A DNA stretch of 49,884 bases from Actinomycetota bacterium (GTDB lineage Bacteria > Actinomycetota > Actinomycetes > Nanopelagicales > Nanopelagicaceae), in assembly GCA_009702925.1 (NCBI GenBank), contig WLHC01000004.1, forward strand, positions 1 to 49,884, given 5' to 3'. The position numbers and the translations under genes are program-made. This document shows, one piece after another, positions 33,323 to 41,303 of the stretch; the first letter of the stretch is position 1, and every line of letters starts with the position of its first letter. Under the pieces are notes generated by a model, which was not told where the DNA came from, did not search any database, and worked only from the letters and a program-made list of their open reading frames with translations.

Positions 33323-33519
33323 TTCTTTACTACGACCTCTCTCCAGATAAAAATCTCATCATGAGAGAATTCAATTAACTCCCCATGTCGATTTCTTAGT
33401 GAAGCAGCGCTCTCAAGGTATCCAACAATGTCACGAAAACCACCTTCGGGATCATGTAAACGAATACTCACCCTTTTTCCAACAAGGGCAGTAAAGGTGG
33501 ACTCTAGCTCCGTGGGCAT
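33319..33519 (-). CDS. Small SH3-like domain protein, stand-alone N-terminal module of a GNAT family
   Basis: A 66-residue protein: ALVGKRVSIRLHDPEGGFRDIVGYLESAASLRNRHGELIEFSHDEIFIWREVVV. This resembles the beta-barrel N-terminal domain of actinobacterial GNAT acetyltransferases that are encoded beside fdxA, as I recall them. The GNAT domain is missing; cysS begins immediately, so there is no room for one. It could be a retained domain with its own role or a relic. Function unknown. TATCGT ends 6 nt before its ATG, so it leads a transcript with cysS. Confidence 0.7.
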   Translation of the reverse strand: MPTELESTFTALVGKRVSIRLHDPEGGFRDIVGYLESAASLRNRHGELIEFSHDEIFIWREVVVKK

Positions 33520-33525
33520 GTGCCT

Positions 33526-33531
33526 ACGATA
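33526..33531 (-). promoter_or_regulatory. Leaderless -10 hexamer for the SH3-like gene and cysS
   Basis: Minus-strand TATCGT ends 6 nt before the ATG at 33519. Confidence 0.55.
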
Positions 33532-33605
33532 AACCGAACAAGCAAATCTGGCGATGTAGGTGAAGTACGCGTTAGAATTGCGCCACTCAAAGCACCATAA
33601 AATCT

Positions 33606-33610
33606 GGAGG
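33606..33610 (+). promoter_or_regulatory. Shine-Dalgarno of fdxA
   Basis: GGAGG, 6 nt before GTG 33617. It decides this start over an in-frame upstream ATG at 33560 that would add 19 residues not found in ferredoxins. Confidence 0.75.
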
Positions 33611-33616
33611 CCTGTT

Positions 33617-33937
33617 GTGACCTATGTGATTGCCCAACCTTGCGTCGATGTTAAAGATAAGTCCTGCATCGAGGAATGTCCTGTGGACTGCATTTATGAG
33701 GGTGACCGCATGCTTTATATCCAACCAGATGAATGTGTGGACTGCGGAGCGTGCGAACCAGTCTGTCCAGTTGAAGCAATTTATTATGAAGATGATGTTC
33801 CTGGAGTATGGAAAGAGTTTGGGGCAGTCAATACAGAATTTTTTGTTGAGATTGGCTCGCCAGGTGGTGCAAGCAAAGTTGGAGCAACCGGTAGCGATCA
33901 TCAGATTGTTTCCGCTCTTCCACCTAAGAGCGAGTAA
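33617..33937 (+). CDS. fdxA: 7Fe ferredoxin (3Fe-4S and 4Fe-4S)
   Basis: A 106-residue electron carrier. Eight cysteines (9, 17, 21, 25, 40, 43, 46, 50) occupy the pattern of actinobacterial 7Fe ferredoxins: TYVIAQPCVDVKDKSC, EECPVDC, then ECVDCGACEPVCPVEAI. The acidic C-terminal tail is usual. It starts at GTG behind a GGAGG site. It could donate electrons to the P450 at the start of the window, though no direct evidence links them. dapC follows 3 bp later, the standard actinobacterial order. Confidence 0.94.
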   Translation: MTYVIAQPCVDVKDKSCIEECPVDCIYEGDRMLYIQPDECVDCGACEPVCPVEAIYYEDDVPGVWKEFGAVNTEFFVEIGSPGGASKVGATGSDHQIVSALPPKSE

Positions 33938-33940
33938 AAA

Positions 33941-35005
33941 TTGAGAGAACAGCTCCCAGATTTTCCATGGGATGCATTGTTACCCTTTGAAAGCAAAGCT
34001 CGATCCCATCCCAATGGCATTATTGATTTATCCATAGGAACTCCAGTTGATCCAACTCCAGAGTTCATTCAAAAAGCTTTTCGAGATGCATCTAACTCAC
34101 CTGGCTATCCATTTACAGCAGGGACAACAGAGTTGCGTGCCGCAATTAAAAAATGGGCTACCCAACGGTTAGGAGCAACTGGAGATTTCGATGTTCTTCC
34201 CGTTATTGGATCGAAAGAGTTGGTTGCATGGCTGCCAACTATTATTGAAGCAAGCAAAGTTTTAATTCCAGAACTTGCATATCCTACGTATCATGTGGGC
34301 GCAGTAATGGCTAGCGCTCAATCGATTCCTGTTGGGATCGACGCATCTACTTGGCCCGATGCAGATCTTGCATGGTTGAACTCGCCTTCAAATCCAACTG
34401 GACGAGTCCATAGTGAGCAAGAGATTAAAAAATGCATTGAGTGGTCTCGAAAAAATAATTCAGTCTTAATCTCTGATGAATGTTATTTAGAGTTTGATCA
34501 CACAGCACAATCATTCTCCGTCCTGTCACAGACAGGGGGCGATAACTCAAGAATTCTTGCCATACATTCGTTGTCAAAACGCTCATCGATGGCTGGTTAT
34601 AGAGCCGCCTTCTTGATTGGCGATAGCGAACTGATTTCTAGAATTCGAGAGATACGTAAACATGTTGGCATGATTGTTCCTCTGCCAGTTCAAAAAGCTA
34701 TGACTATTGCATTATCTGACGAGGCACATGTAGCCCAGCAGCGAGATCGCTATAACGCCCGCAAAGATGCAATTCGCCCGGTATTGGCTGCTAATGGATT
34801 CACAATTGAATATAGCGATTCGGGTCTTTATCTCTGGTGTACTCGAAATGAAGATGCATGGAAAAGCGTTGACTGGATGGCTGATTTTGGTATTTTGGTT
34901 ACACCCGGAAGTTTTTATGGACAGGCAGGGGTGCAACATATTCGTGTGGCAATGACTGCAACCGATGCTCAAATTGCTGACGCTGTTACACGTTTAAAGG
35001 TCTAA
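33941..35005 (+). CDS. dapC: Succinyldiaminopimelate transaminase
   Basis: DapC transfers the amino group from glutamate to N-succinyl-2-amino-6-ketopimelate in lysine synthesis. The 354-residue fold-type I PLP enzyme shows PDFPWDAL and IDLSIGTPVDPTP at the start, NSPSNPTGR, ISDECYLEF and the PLP Lys at about 213 in SLSKRSSMAGYRAAF. The start is TTG at 33941, supported by homology of the first residues; no good alternative is near. Its location after fdxA identifies it as DapC rather than another aminotransferase. It works in the same pathway as DapD. Confidence 0.92.
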   Translation: MREQLPDFPWDALLPFESKARSHPNGIIDLSIGTPVDPTPEFIQKAFRDASNSPGYPFTAGTTELRAAIKKWATQRLGATGDFDVLPVIGSKELVAWLPTIIEASKVLIPELAYPTYHVGAVMASAQSIPVGIDASTWPDADLAWLNSPSNPTGRVHSEQEIKKCIEWSRKNNSVLISDECYLEFDHTAQSFSVLSQTGGDNSRILAIHSLSKRSSMAGYRAAFLIGDSELISRIREIRKHVGMIVPLPVQKAMTIALSDEAHVAQQRDRYNARKDAIRPVLAANGFTIEYSDSGLYLWCTRNEDAWKSVDWMADFGILVTPGSFYGQAGVQHIRVAMTATDAQIADAVTRLKV

Positions 35006-35009
35006 GTTT

Positions 35010-35969
35010 GTGGCGAGTGCAATATTACTTGTCGGTGGTTTTGGTACTCGACTAATGCCATTAACGAAAAACACTCCTAAGCCAATGCTTACTGTGGCTG
35101 GAATTCCTGTCACAGAGCATCAACTCAACATGGCAAAAGCTGCAGGTATTACTCGAATCGTTCTTGCAACATCGTATTTAGCAGAGTTGTTCACTCCATA
35201 TTTCGGAGATGGCTCAAAGTGGGGTATGCAGATTCAATATGCTGTTGAGAAATCTCCATTAGGAACTGGGGGAGCGATACGAAATGCTGCGAAATTAATC
35301 AGCTCATCAGAATCAATAGTGATCTTAAACGGTGATGTCCTTAGCTCTCATAATCTCACTGAGCAGATCCACCAACATGAAGAACATGATGCCGATGTCA
35401 CCTTGCATCTAACGAAAGTAGAAGATGCCCGTGCATTTGGATGTGTTCCAACTGAGTCCAATGGGCGAGTTACCGCTTTTCTTGAAAAAATGGAGCAGCC
35501 AGTAACCAATCAAATAAACGCTGGATGCTATGTGTTTAGCCCTCGCGTTTTGGAATCAATACCGGTAGATACAGTCGTCTCAGTTGAGCGAGAAACTTTC
35601 CCTGCTCTAGTTGCTAGCGGGGCGGCGATGTACGGATATGTAGATAGTGCTTACTGGGTAGATATTGGAACTCCTCATGCACTTATGGATGCATCGATTG
35701 AAATTGTTAAACGCAATGGTGATTTTTTGATAATGCCAGGTTCAAAAGTTGATCCAACTGCCCGACTTACGGGTGGCACCAGCATTTCCGCGAACAGCCA
35801 GATTTCAGCAGGTGCCATGATTGAATCCTCAATAATTGAATCCGACTGTTACATCGGATCTAACGCACAGATCAGTGGTTCCTATGTTTCAAGAGGAACA
35901 AAGGTGAAAGATGGTGCAAAAATTGTGAGTTCATTTGTCACAAATGATGAAATAATTCCAATTCCCTAG
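35010..35969 (+). CDS. Nucleotidyltransferase (mannose-1-phosphate guanylyltransferase-like)
   Basis: A 319-residue sugar-nucleotide pyrophosphorylase. The N-terminal signature is LVGGFGTRLMPLTKNTPKPML. The acidic metal site reads VILNGDVL, and YWVDIGTPHALMDAS closes the catalytic domain. A short left-handed beta-helix forms the C-terminus (IESSIIESDCYIGSNAQI). Position before whiB and upstream of a phosphomannomutase suggests GDP-mannose supply, like Rv3264c; glucose-1-phosphate specificity remains possible. The start is GTG, 4 bp after dapC. Confidence 0.88.
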   Translation: MASAILLVGGFGTRLMPLTKNTPKPMLTVAGIPVTEHQLNMAKAAGITRIVLATSYLAELFTPYFGDGSKWGMQIQYAVEKSPLGTGGAIRNAAKLISSSESIVILNGDVLSSHNLTEQIHQHEEHDADVTLHLTKVEDARAFGCVPTESNGRVTAFLEKMEQPVTNQINAGCYVFSPRVLESIPVDTVVSVERETFPALVASGAAMYGYVDSAYWVDIGTPHALMDASIEIVKRNGDFLIMPGSKVDPTARLTGGTSISANSQISAGAMIESSIIESDCYIGSNAQISGSYVSRGTKVKDGAKIVSSFVTNDEIIPIP

Positions 35970-36081
35970 ACATTATTTTTTTGTACGAGTTATGCTAAAA
36001 ATCACGCTCATTTTCAGCTCAATTCCCTTCGGATAGAGCGGCTTTAACCCTTCCAGAGTCGCCCATTTCATGCCTGCGGGC

Positions 36082-36110
36082 TTGACATAAGCGAGTTACA
36101 CGCGTGTAAT
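36082..36110 (+). promoter_or_regulatory. Classical promoter of whiB
   Basis: TTGACA (36082-36087), a 17-bp spacer and TGTAAT (36105-36110) predict a start site near 36117 and an untranslated leader of about 57 nt. This is the longest intergenic region in the window and the only near-perfect -35 seen. Confidence 0.65.
36096..36109. promoter_or_regulatory. Perfect 14-bp palindrome inside the whiB promoter
   Basis: TTACACGCGTGTAA lies between the -35 and -10 and covers most of the -10, an ideal place for a repressor or autoregulator. The arms match the TNACNC/GNGTNA half-sites described for BldD, but with two central bases rather than one, so the binding protein is uncertain. Confidence 0.5.
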
Positions 36111-36173
36111 TCACCTATAAGAACTCTTGTCCACAAGGGATGAGATCACGAAAGCTAATGGAGAATCGAGCCT

Positions 36174-36473
36174 ATGCCGATCCAACCCGCAGCCTCTTCC
36201 GGCCAGATCCCCACGTCCGGTCCAACAATTACTCTTGCCTCTGGCGAAAACATGGAGCTCTCATGGCAGGAGCGCGCACTTTGCGCACAAACCGATCCAG
36301 AAGCTTTTTTTCCTGAAAAAGGTGGCTCAACTCGCGAAGCAAAGCGCGTATGTCTTTCCTGTGATGTTCGTGCAGAGTGTTTGGAATATGCACTGGCACA
36401 TGATGAACGCTTTGGAATTTGGGGCGGACTCTCAGAACGTGAACGCCGCCGCTTAAAGCGCCGATCTGCATAA
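36174..36473 (+). CDS. whiB: WhiB-family Fe-S transcription regulator (WhiB2-like)
   Basis: A 99-residue regulator. The four cluster-binding cysteines are at 37, 60, 63 and 69, in the usual spacing with CLSC. The GIWGGLSERERRRLKRR turn and basic tail interact with sigma factor and DNA. Its place between a nucleotidyltransferase and the ManB/AhcY/MtrAB genes matches WhiB2 (WhmD), which controls septation and cell division. GGAGAA precedes the ATG. Mrp encoded at 23.4 kb may supply its cluster. The promoter carries a palindrome that might be a site for feedback control. Confidence 0.92.
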   Translation: MPIQPAASSGQIPTSGPTITLASGENMELSWQERALCAQTDPEAFFPEKGGSTREAKRVCLSCDVRAECLEYALAHDERFGIWGGLSERERRRLKRRSA

Positions 36474-36489
36474 AGTTCATTTTCCCTTA

Positions 36490-36527
36490 TCTCTTTTGAG
36501 GTAGCGAGTCTCTTTTGAGATAGCGAG
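36490..36527. repeat. Tandem direct repeat, 2 x 19 bp
   Basis: Two adjoining copies of TCTCTTTTGAGRTAGCGAG (36490-36508 and 36509-36527) differ at one base (G/A). Each includes a small CTC-TTTT-GAG inverted element. They lie 8 bp before the start of the giant glycosyltransferase gene, so could bind a regulator, form mRNA structure or be a recent duplication. Confidence 0.8.
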
Positions 36528-36535
36528 GTGTATTC

Positions 36536-39500
36536 ATGGCCGCAAAAGTTGTCGAAGATAAGTTTCGTGTTGTCGCGGTACTTGTTACACACAATGGAGC
36601 ATTGTGGTTACCTGAAGTTGTTGCAGCGCTAGGTTCACAAACTCGACCTATTGATTTTATCTCTGCAATCGATACAGGCTCAACCGATTCATCTACAAAA
36701 CTATTGAAGTCGGCAAGAATTCCATTCATAACAACCGAGCCAGATGTTGGCTATGGCCATGCAGTTTCTCTTGCAATGCAAACTTTGCCTGAATGTCAGT
36801 CAGATGAGTGGATCTGGTTGATCCATGATGACTGCGCTCCAGCACCAACTGCGCTCGCACAACTACTTGATGCAGTACAAGATCGTCCACAAGTTGTTAT
36901 GGCTGGACCCAAACTTCTTGGTTGGCATGATCGAACACACTTACTTGAAGCTGGAGTCAGTATTGCTGGCAATGGTGCACGATGGACTGGTCTTGAAACT
37001 AATGAGTATGACCAAGGCCAACATGATGGCAATCATGATGTATTGGCAGTTAGCACCGCAGGTGCATTAATACGACGAGATGTTTTTGAAGAACTTGGTG
37101 GACTAGATCCAAATCTGACTCTGTTTAGGGATGATGTGGACTTTGGATGGCGTGTTCGAATAGCTGGGCACTCAGTTTTAGCTGCAACAAATGCAGTTAC
37201 CTATCACGCACAAGCATCAGCAAACGAGCGGCGAATAGTTGATGTTGAAGGCGCACTCTTGCATCGCCCACTTTTACTTGATCGACGAAATGCCGCCTAT
37301 GTACTTCTGGCTAACTCATCATGGTGGATGCTGCCTTGGTTGATCATTCAACTTCTTGGTTCAGCATTTGCCCGAGCTATCGGATACTTACTTTTAAAAC
37401 TGCCTGGTTATGCAGGAGATGAAGTCCTCGCGATTTCTACCTTACTGATTAAACCGCAACGAATTCTCCAAGCTCGAAGGATTAGGAAAAAACATCGATT
37501 TGTTTCATCGCGAGTTGTTGCCGCCTACATTCCGCCTCGTTGGTCACAGATTCGTCATGGAAGTGAACATGTAATTGAAACTGTGAGATCAAAGCTTTTC
37601 CGCCATGAGCAAGTAAGCCAAACCTCATCTGTTTTAGAATCAAATGAAGAAGATGAAGATCTCCTCACGCCAGTAAAGAGAAATGAATGGGCAAAGTTTT
37701 TCAAGAGACCAGAAATTTTAGGATTTCTCACTCTCGGTTTAATTACTTTGCTTAATTCAAGACAGAGATTTGGCGACCTTGTCGGAGGCGCACTTGCCTT
37801 AACACCTGAGGGAGCAACAGATTTATGGCGCGCCTACTTTGAATCGTGGCATCAAGTTGGAATGGGTTCATCAAGTGCAACACCAACGTGGGTTGCAATA
37901 ATTGCAATGGGGTCAATCTTCACACTTGGTAATGCATCCCTTTTTGTCACACTTTTGTTTTTAGTTGCGCCTCTATTGATTATGGGGTCGGCATTGCATT
38001 TACTAAAGAAGCTAACTCAGAACCTATGGATTTCAATTCCAGCGGCTTTTCTTTACGCAATTTCCCCAGTAACTCTTGCCGCAATCAGTTCTGGAAGGTT
38101 GGCAACGCTAGTCATTTTGGCACTTGCTCCATTTGTTGCAACATCTATATATAAGTGGGAAACGATTGAAGAAATTAATTGGAGACAGATTTTTGGGATT
38201 GCATCACTTCTGTCAATCCTCTACGCCTTTACATTAATGGCCTTTGTTATTGCAATTATTGCCTTGATTACTATTTCAATTTCAGATTACGAAAAGCATG
38301 CACGCTTGGCCAATGATCAACTCTATGCAAATAGATTCAAAAAGCGTGCCGTTGTGGTGCTAGTACCCTTTTTAGTTAACATTCCTTATTCACTAGAGGC
38401 AATAGTTCAACCAAGTCGATTCTTAGTTGAGCCAGGCATTGCAATTCCAGGTGCCGGAGTTGTAAAAACTGTTTTGGGAGATCCTGGTGGATTTCTACCG
38501 ATCTGGTTAGTCAGCCCAATCTTGTTGGTTTTATTTGTTTCATTGTTTTCTTCAACAAATGCCCGCAGGATGGCAGAGTATGGTGTCGGACTACTGGCCT
38601 TAGCTGCGGTAATAAGTTCAATCGATATTTCTACACACGGTAACCAAGCATCTACAAAGGCGTGGGCCGGACCAATCATTGCACTGGCTACTTTGGCAGC
38701 AATTTGCGCGGGTACAGTTTTGTTAGATCGATTGCGCCCAACACTGGTGTTAAGTCATATTCATTATCGACACTATTTAGCCGCCTTTTTATTGTTTACA
38801 ACTATTGTCTATGGTGTTTTAGCATCGGCATATTCAGTTTCAACTGGGGCCCAATCTCTCGTCCAAGCCAATCGTGCAACAGTAATGCCAGCATTTTTAA
38901 ATGTGGAGGGCGATGTCAAAATCTTAGTTTTACGAGAGGTGAAATCAGGAAATGAAAGGAAGATTCAATTCTTTATTTCACGTGGTAAAGATATTTCCAT
39001 GAGCGATCCTGATGTTGCACCAGAACTGACTGATGCGATTGCACAGGCCGCCCTTGGGCTCATTGATGGCTCTGGTATAACAAGTAGCACTACCCTCAGT
39101 GATTACGGAATTAAATATGTTTTTGCAAAAGCACCAATAAAGAAAGAAACGATTCGAGCCATTGATGGCCTTGGGGGATTTACTCGAACATCTGAGACAT
39201 CTGCCGGTGTTGTTTGGCAAGTAGAAAGAGAAACAGGACGGCTCATTTTCAAGACCGAAAACGGCACTACGATATTTTTAGAATCTGGTATTGAGGGAGC
39301 GCGAACAAATCTACCTTCTGCAGGAACCTTGATATTGACTGAAACATATAATCGTTCTTGGCAAGTACTCCAAGATGGTTATCGCCTAGAACGTAGTAAA
39401 AATGAACAGGGCCTACCAACATTTAAAGTGGAACAGCCAGGTGAAATTTCCCTCATTCACGATGGAACAATTCGTCGTGGATGGATCTCATTGCAGCTGA

Positions 39501-39580
39501 TCTTTTTTGTCACCCTTCTTGTATTAGCCCTTCCTGGCGGACGCCGAAAGCGTGAAATATCCGATAAGGAGCTGGCATGA
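36536..39580 (+). CDS. Giant membrane glycosyltransferase (GT2 N-terminal, multi-spanning C-terminal)
   Basis: A 1014-residue protein. The GT2 catalytic domain occupies about residues 1-300 (VAVLVTHNGALWLPEVVAAL, WIWLIHDDCAP, LTLFRDDVDFGWRVRIAGH). A membrane helix pair near 260-290 and a charged linker follow. About ten membrane segments lie at about 390-770 (from ILGFLTLGLITLLNS to HYLAAFLLFTTIVYGVLAS). A soluble extracytoplasmic domain and a last membrane helix before a KRE-rich end complete it. The layout resembles GT2 proteins fused to a GT-C-like membrane part. It is probably involved in envelope polysaccharide or glycoprotein synthesis; donor and acceptor are unknown. It overlaps the DUF5719-like gene as ATGA. 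Confidence 0.88.
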   Translation: MAAKVVEDKFRVVAVLVTHNGALWLPEVVAALGSQTRPIDFISAIDTGSTDSSTKLLKSARIPFITTEPDVGYGHAVSLAMQTLPECQSDEWIWLIHDDCAPAPTALAQLLDAVQDRPQVVMAGPKLLGWHDRTHLLEAGVSIAGNGARWTGLETNEYDQGQHDGNHDVLAVSTAGALIRRDVFEELGGLDPNLTLFRDDVDFGWRVRIAGHSVLAATNAVTYHAQASANERRIVDVEGALLHRPLLLDRRNAAYVLLANSSWWMLPWLIIQLLGSAFARAIGYLLLKLPGYAGDEVLAISTLLIKPQRILQARRIRKKHRFVSSRVVAAYIPPRWSQIRHGSEHVIETVRSKLFRHEQVSQTSSVLESNEEDEDLLTPVKRNEWAKFFKRPEILGFLTLGLITLLNSRQRFGDLVGGALALTPEGATDLWRAYFESWHQVGMGSSSATPTWVAIIAMGSIFTLGNASLFVTLLFLVAPLLIMGSALHLLKKLTQNLWISIPAAFLYAISPVTLAAISSGRLATLVILALAPFVATSIYKWETIEEINWRQIFGIASLLSILYAFTLMAFVIAIIALITISISDYEKHARLANDQLYANRFKKRAVVVLVPFLVNIPYSLEAIVQPSRFLVEPGIAIPGAGVVKTVLGDPGGFLPIWLVSPILLVLFVSLFSSTNARRMAEYGVGLLALAAVISSIDISTHGNQASTKAWAGPIIALATLAAICAGTVLLDRLRPTLVLSHIHYRHYLAAFLLFTTIVYGVLASAYSVSTGAQSLVQANRATVMPAFLNVEGDVKILVLREVKSGNERKIQFFISRGKDISMSDPDVAPELTDAIAQAALGLIDGSGITSSTTLSDYGIKYVFAKAPIKKETIRAIDGLGGFTRTSETSAGVVWQVERETGRLIFKTENGTTIFLESGIEGARTNLPSAGTLILTETYNRSWQVLQDGYRLERSKNEQGLPTFKVEQPGEISLIHDGTIRRGWISLQLIFFVTLLVLALPGGRRKREISDKELA

Positions 39581-40887
39581 AGCTAACTAGGCCAATCCAA
39601 TTCATCACAATATTTTTAATCGTATTTGGTTTAGCAAACCTTGTTGATGCAACTACATCGTCTAAGACTTATACCGAATCTTTTCCAGCTGTTGTCTGCC
39701 CACCCACTCTGGCAGGTTTGTCTTCGCAGATTTCGTTAGGATCAACAAAGACTCAATTTCAAAGGTTGCAAGATCGAACTGCAAAAACCTCTGCTGTAAA
39801 ACTCTTGCGGCTCCCAGTTATCGCTGACTCCCTCTTGGTTAACAGCGAAGCCACTACGCCAGTTGTTTGGCAAAGCCGTGCAGGTCGTTGGGGTGGTGCA
39901 GCCCTTTGTGTTGGCCCCGTAACTTCACAGTGGTTTGTCGGTGCAAGCGCCGATGTAACAACGAAGGGACGTCTGGTTGTTATCAACTCTGGGCTCAGTG
40001 ACTCTATTGTTGATATTCAATCTTTTTCTGAAAATGGTAAACAACAGCTGCAAACCATTAATGTAAAGGCGAAGAATTATTCAGTGTTAGCAGTAGATTC
40101 CTTTGCACCAGGTGATAAAGCTTTAGCGTTACTAGTTGAGCCTCAATCAGGGCGCGTAAACTCCTTTATGCTAGATGAGCAGGGTCAAGGTCTGCGAAGT
40201 ATTGGTGGGGACCTAATAAATTCAGTAAGTTCTGCAAGCAAGTCGATAACTATTCCAGCTATACCAACTCAAAAACCTTCACGAGGTCAAACAATCTCAC
40301 AAGGCCACACAATTCGAGTTTTAGCACCAGGACAGGTTGATGCAGATATAACAGTGGAAGTTCTATCAACTGACGGTGTTTTTATCCCAGTAGGTCTTAA
40401 CTCGCGATTAATTTCAGCGGGTCAAGTCACAGAGTTTGTTTTAAAACCAGAAGCCTCATCAGAAGCGTTTGCGATTCGAATCAACGCAACAGAACCAATT
40501 GTGGCGGCTGTAAAAACTAGAATTACTGCCTCTGGAAAATCTGATTATGTCTGGAGTACGCCAGCTCCCGAGCTTTCCAAGTCAACTATGGCGATAACTG
40601 GGTTATCACCATTAATTGTTTTCGCTGGCGAGCAGGTCAATGTTTCGATTGATCTAACGTTGGTCAATGGAAAAACCGTAAGCAAAAGCGTGGCCGGGAA
40701 TGACATTGTGACCTGGAAACCCCCATCATCTGCCCGCTCTCTTACAATCACAAAGGTCAATAAGGGCATTTTTGCGGGCGCCATCGTGACTTCTGTAAAT
40801 GGGATTGGATACTTCCCCTTTGCAATTGGAAGTGAATTGGCAAAGATAGAAATCCCAGATTCAAACATTCAAGTATTAAATCCTTGA
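39577..40887 (+). CDS. Secreted DUF5719-like protein
   Basis: A 436-residue protein with an N-terminal signal peptide or anchor (PIQFITIFLIVFGLANLVDA). The exported part has repeated beta-rich modules (RLVVINSGLSDSIVDIQSFSE and ITVEVLSTDGVFIPVGLNSRLI). The family, as I know it from genome context, always follows the giant glycosyltransferase and precedes DUF3499. The two ORFs overlap by 4 nt, so the proteins probably form one complex at the cell surface. Function unknown. Confidence 0.75.
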   Translation: MKLTRPIQFITIFLIVFGLANLVDATTSSKTYTESFPAVVCPPTLAGLSSQISLGSTKTQFQRLQDRTAKTSAVKLLRLPVIADSLLVNSEATTPVVWQSRAGRWGGAALCVGPVTSQWFVGASADVTTKGRLVVINSGLSDSIVDIQSFSENGKQQLQTINVKAKNYSVLAVDSFAPGDKALALLVEPQSGRVNSFMLDEQGQGLRSIGGDLINSVSSASKSITIPAIPTQKPSRGQTISQGHTIRVLAPGQVDADITVEVLSTDGVFIPVGLNSRLISAGQVTEFVLKPEASSEAFAIRINATEPIVAAVKTRITASGKSDYVWSTPAPELSKSTMAITGLSPLIVFAGEQVNVSIDLTLVNGKTVSKSVAGNDIVTWKPPSSARSLTITKVNKGIFAGAIVTSVNGIGYFPFAIGSELAKIEIPDSNIQVLNP

Positions 40888-40916
40888 TAATCCCAAGATT
40901 TCTTATCCCATCCCAC

Positions 40917-40922
40917 TAACCT
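40917..40922 (+). promoter_or_regulatory. Leaderless -10 hexamer for the DUF3499 gene
   Basis: TAACCT ends 7 nt before the ATG at 40930; no Shine-Dalgarno is present. Confidence 0.55.
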
Positions 40923-40929
40923 TAAGTTC

Positions 40930-41295
40930 ATGAGAATCCAAGGTGGGCGTAGTTGCTCCAGAGCTGGTTGTAAATCTTTTGCAAACATGACCTTGACCTA
41001 TATTTATGCAGAGTCAACGGCGGTAGTCGGCCCTCTTGCAACGTACTCAGAGCCGCATGCATATGATCTTTGCGTCTTGCATGGAACTAGATTAAAAGTT
41101 CCAAATGGTTGGAATGTGATTAAAGCTGAGATCACAAATGAAGATGTTGGCCCAAGTGATGATGATCTTATGGTTATTGCAGATGCAGTTAGAGAAGTTG
41201 CAATACAAACCGTAGAAAAAAATTCTGTAAAAAATGCAGCTCCATTAGGACAACAGTTAGGCCGTCGCGGGCATTTACGCTCTGTACCAAATTGA
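40930..41295 (+). CDS. DUF3499 protein
   Basis: A 121-residue cytosolic protein. The conserved parts are SCSRAGCKSFANMTLTYIYAESTAVVGPLA and PHAYDLCVLHGTRL, with cysteines at 9, 14 and 48 and a His at 51 that look like a small metal site. This is the DUF3499 (Rv3258c-like) family, found only in Actinobacteria between whiB2 and manB. Function unknown. It starts a DUF3499-manB transcript. Confidence 0.92.
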   Translation: MRIQGGRSCSRAGCKSFANMTLTYIYAESTAVVGPLATYSEPHAYDLCVLHGTRLKVPNGWNVIKAEITNEDVGPSDDDLMVIADAVREVAIQTVEKNSVKNAAPLGQQLGRRGHLRSVPN

Positions 41296-41303
41296 ATTAA
41301 TTA

